47,947 nt of DNA from a virus: positions 1 through 47,947 of the IMG/VR virus record IMGVR_UViG_3300033153_008451. One strand, given 5' to 3'. How positions within the stretch are numbered: position 1 is the stretch's first letter; every line of letters begins with the position of its first letter. Shown in pieces: positions 47,911-47,947 of the stretch. The notes beneath the pieces were generated by a model that saw nothing but the letters and a program-made list of their open reading frames with translations, did not search any database and had not been told where the DNA came from. The position numbers and the translations under genes are program-made.

Positions 47911-47947
47911 AAAGTCATCCCTTAGAACCCACGGGCTTTAGCCCGCA
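47834..47947. repeat. Right copy of the exact 114-bp terminal direct repeat
   Basis: Identical to 1-114, including both REP-like palindromes (47888-47907 and 47932-47945). Confidence 0.9.

Overview
The window is best read as the complete genome of a short-tailed, DNA-tailed phage, or an excised or integrated form of one. The first 114 bases recur exactly as the last 114 (1-114 and 47834-47947), so the sequence closes into a circle of about 47,833 bp. A complete virion set is present: terminase large subunit, P22-like portal, scaffold, N4-gp56-type coat protein, head-tail adaptors, nozzle-like tail protein, ejection proteins and tail fibres. No tape-measure or sheath gene is visible, which points to a podovirus-like particle. 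A tyrosine recombinase and a divergent regulatory region suggest a temperate life style. Many small proteins with Sec-type signal peptides suggest a Gram-negative host. The palindromic elements resemble those I associate with FCB-group and candidate-phylum bacteria, but that host guess is weak.

Layout. 0-5 kb: DNA methyltransferase, lambda-O-like replication initiator carrying an iteron array inside its gene, DnaC/IstB-like helicase loader, and a string of small overlapping genes (cysteine-rich, membrane, SEC-C, C2H2). 5.4-6.8 kb: HTH protein and tyrosine recombinase. 6.8-7.7 kb: non-coding region with a GC-rich island and promoter-like sites. 7.7-10.5 kb: AT-rich genes of unknown function, three of them preceded by the same hairpin leader, then an XRE regulator and a terminator. 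10.6-20.1 kb: packaging and head genes plus two glycosyltransferases. 20.2-27.8 kb: an AT-rich cassette with a diversity-generating retroelement (DGR), several exported proteins, small membrane (holin/spanin-like) proteins and an M15 peptidase endolysin. 27.8-45.4 kb: adaptors, an S74-chaperone fibre, a nozzle-like protein and two ejection proteins, one of 2337 residues. 45.4-46.3 kb: the only minus-strand genes, divergent from an HTH gene. 46.3-47.9 kb: small genes running into the terminal repeat.

The strongest system is the DGR. A 117-bp template repeat (22324-22440) and a 117-bp variable repeat (22163-22279) differ at 18 positions, and every one is an adenine in the template (18 of 36 adenines). 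The variable repeat forms the last residues of a 686-residue protein with a lectin-like C-terminus. That protein carries an N-terminal signal peptide and sits with other exported proteins, so a host-surface role is a real alternative to the usual tail-tip role. The reverse transcriptase overlaps by 4 bp a 96-residue, probably OB-fold protein; no Avd gene is visible.

The second unusual property is a swarm of low-complexity, strand-biased repeats. They comprise C-rich CGCCCCCT units, TTCCTCC units, AACCATC/AACCATT units, CTAAACTC units and short palindromes. They fill nearly every gap between transcription blocks and have also entered coding sequences without breaking the frame: Pro/Ser/Ala linkers in the 2337-residue protein, added tails on the endolysin and the HTH protein, and the N-terminus of a glycosyltransferase.
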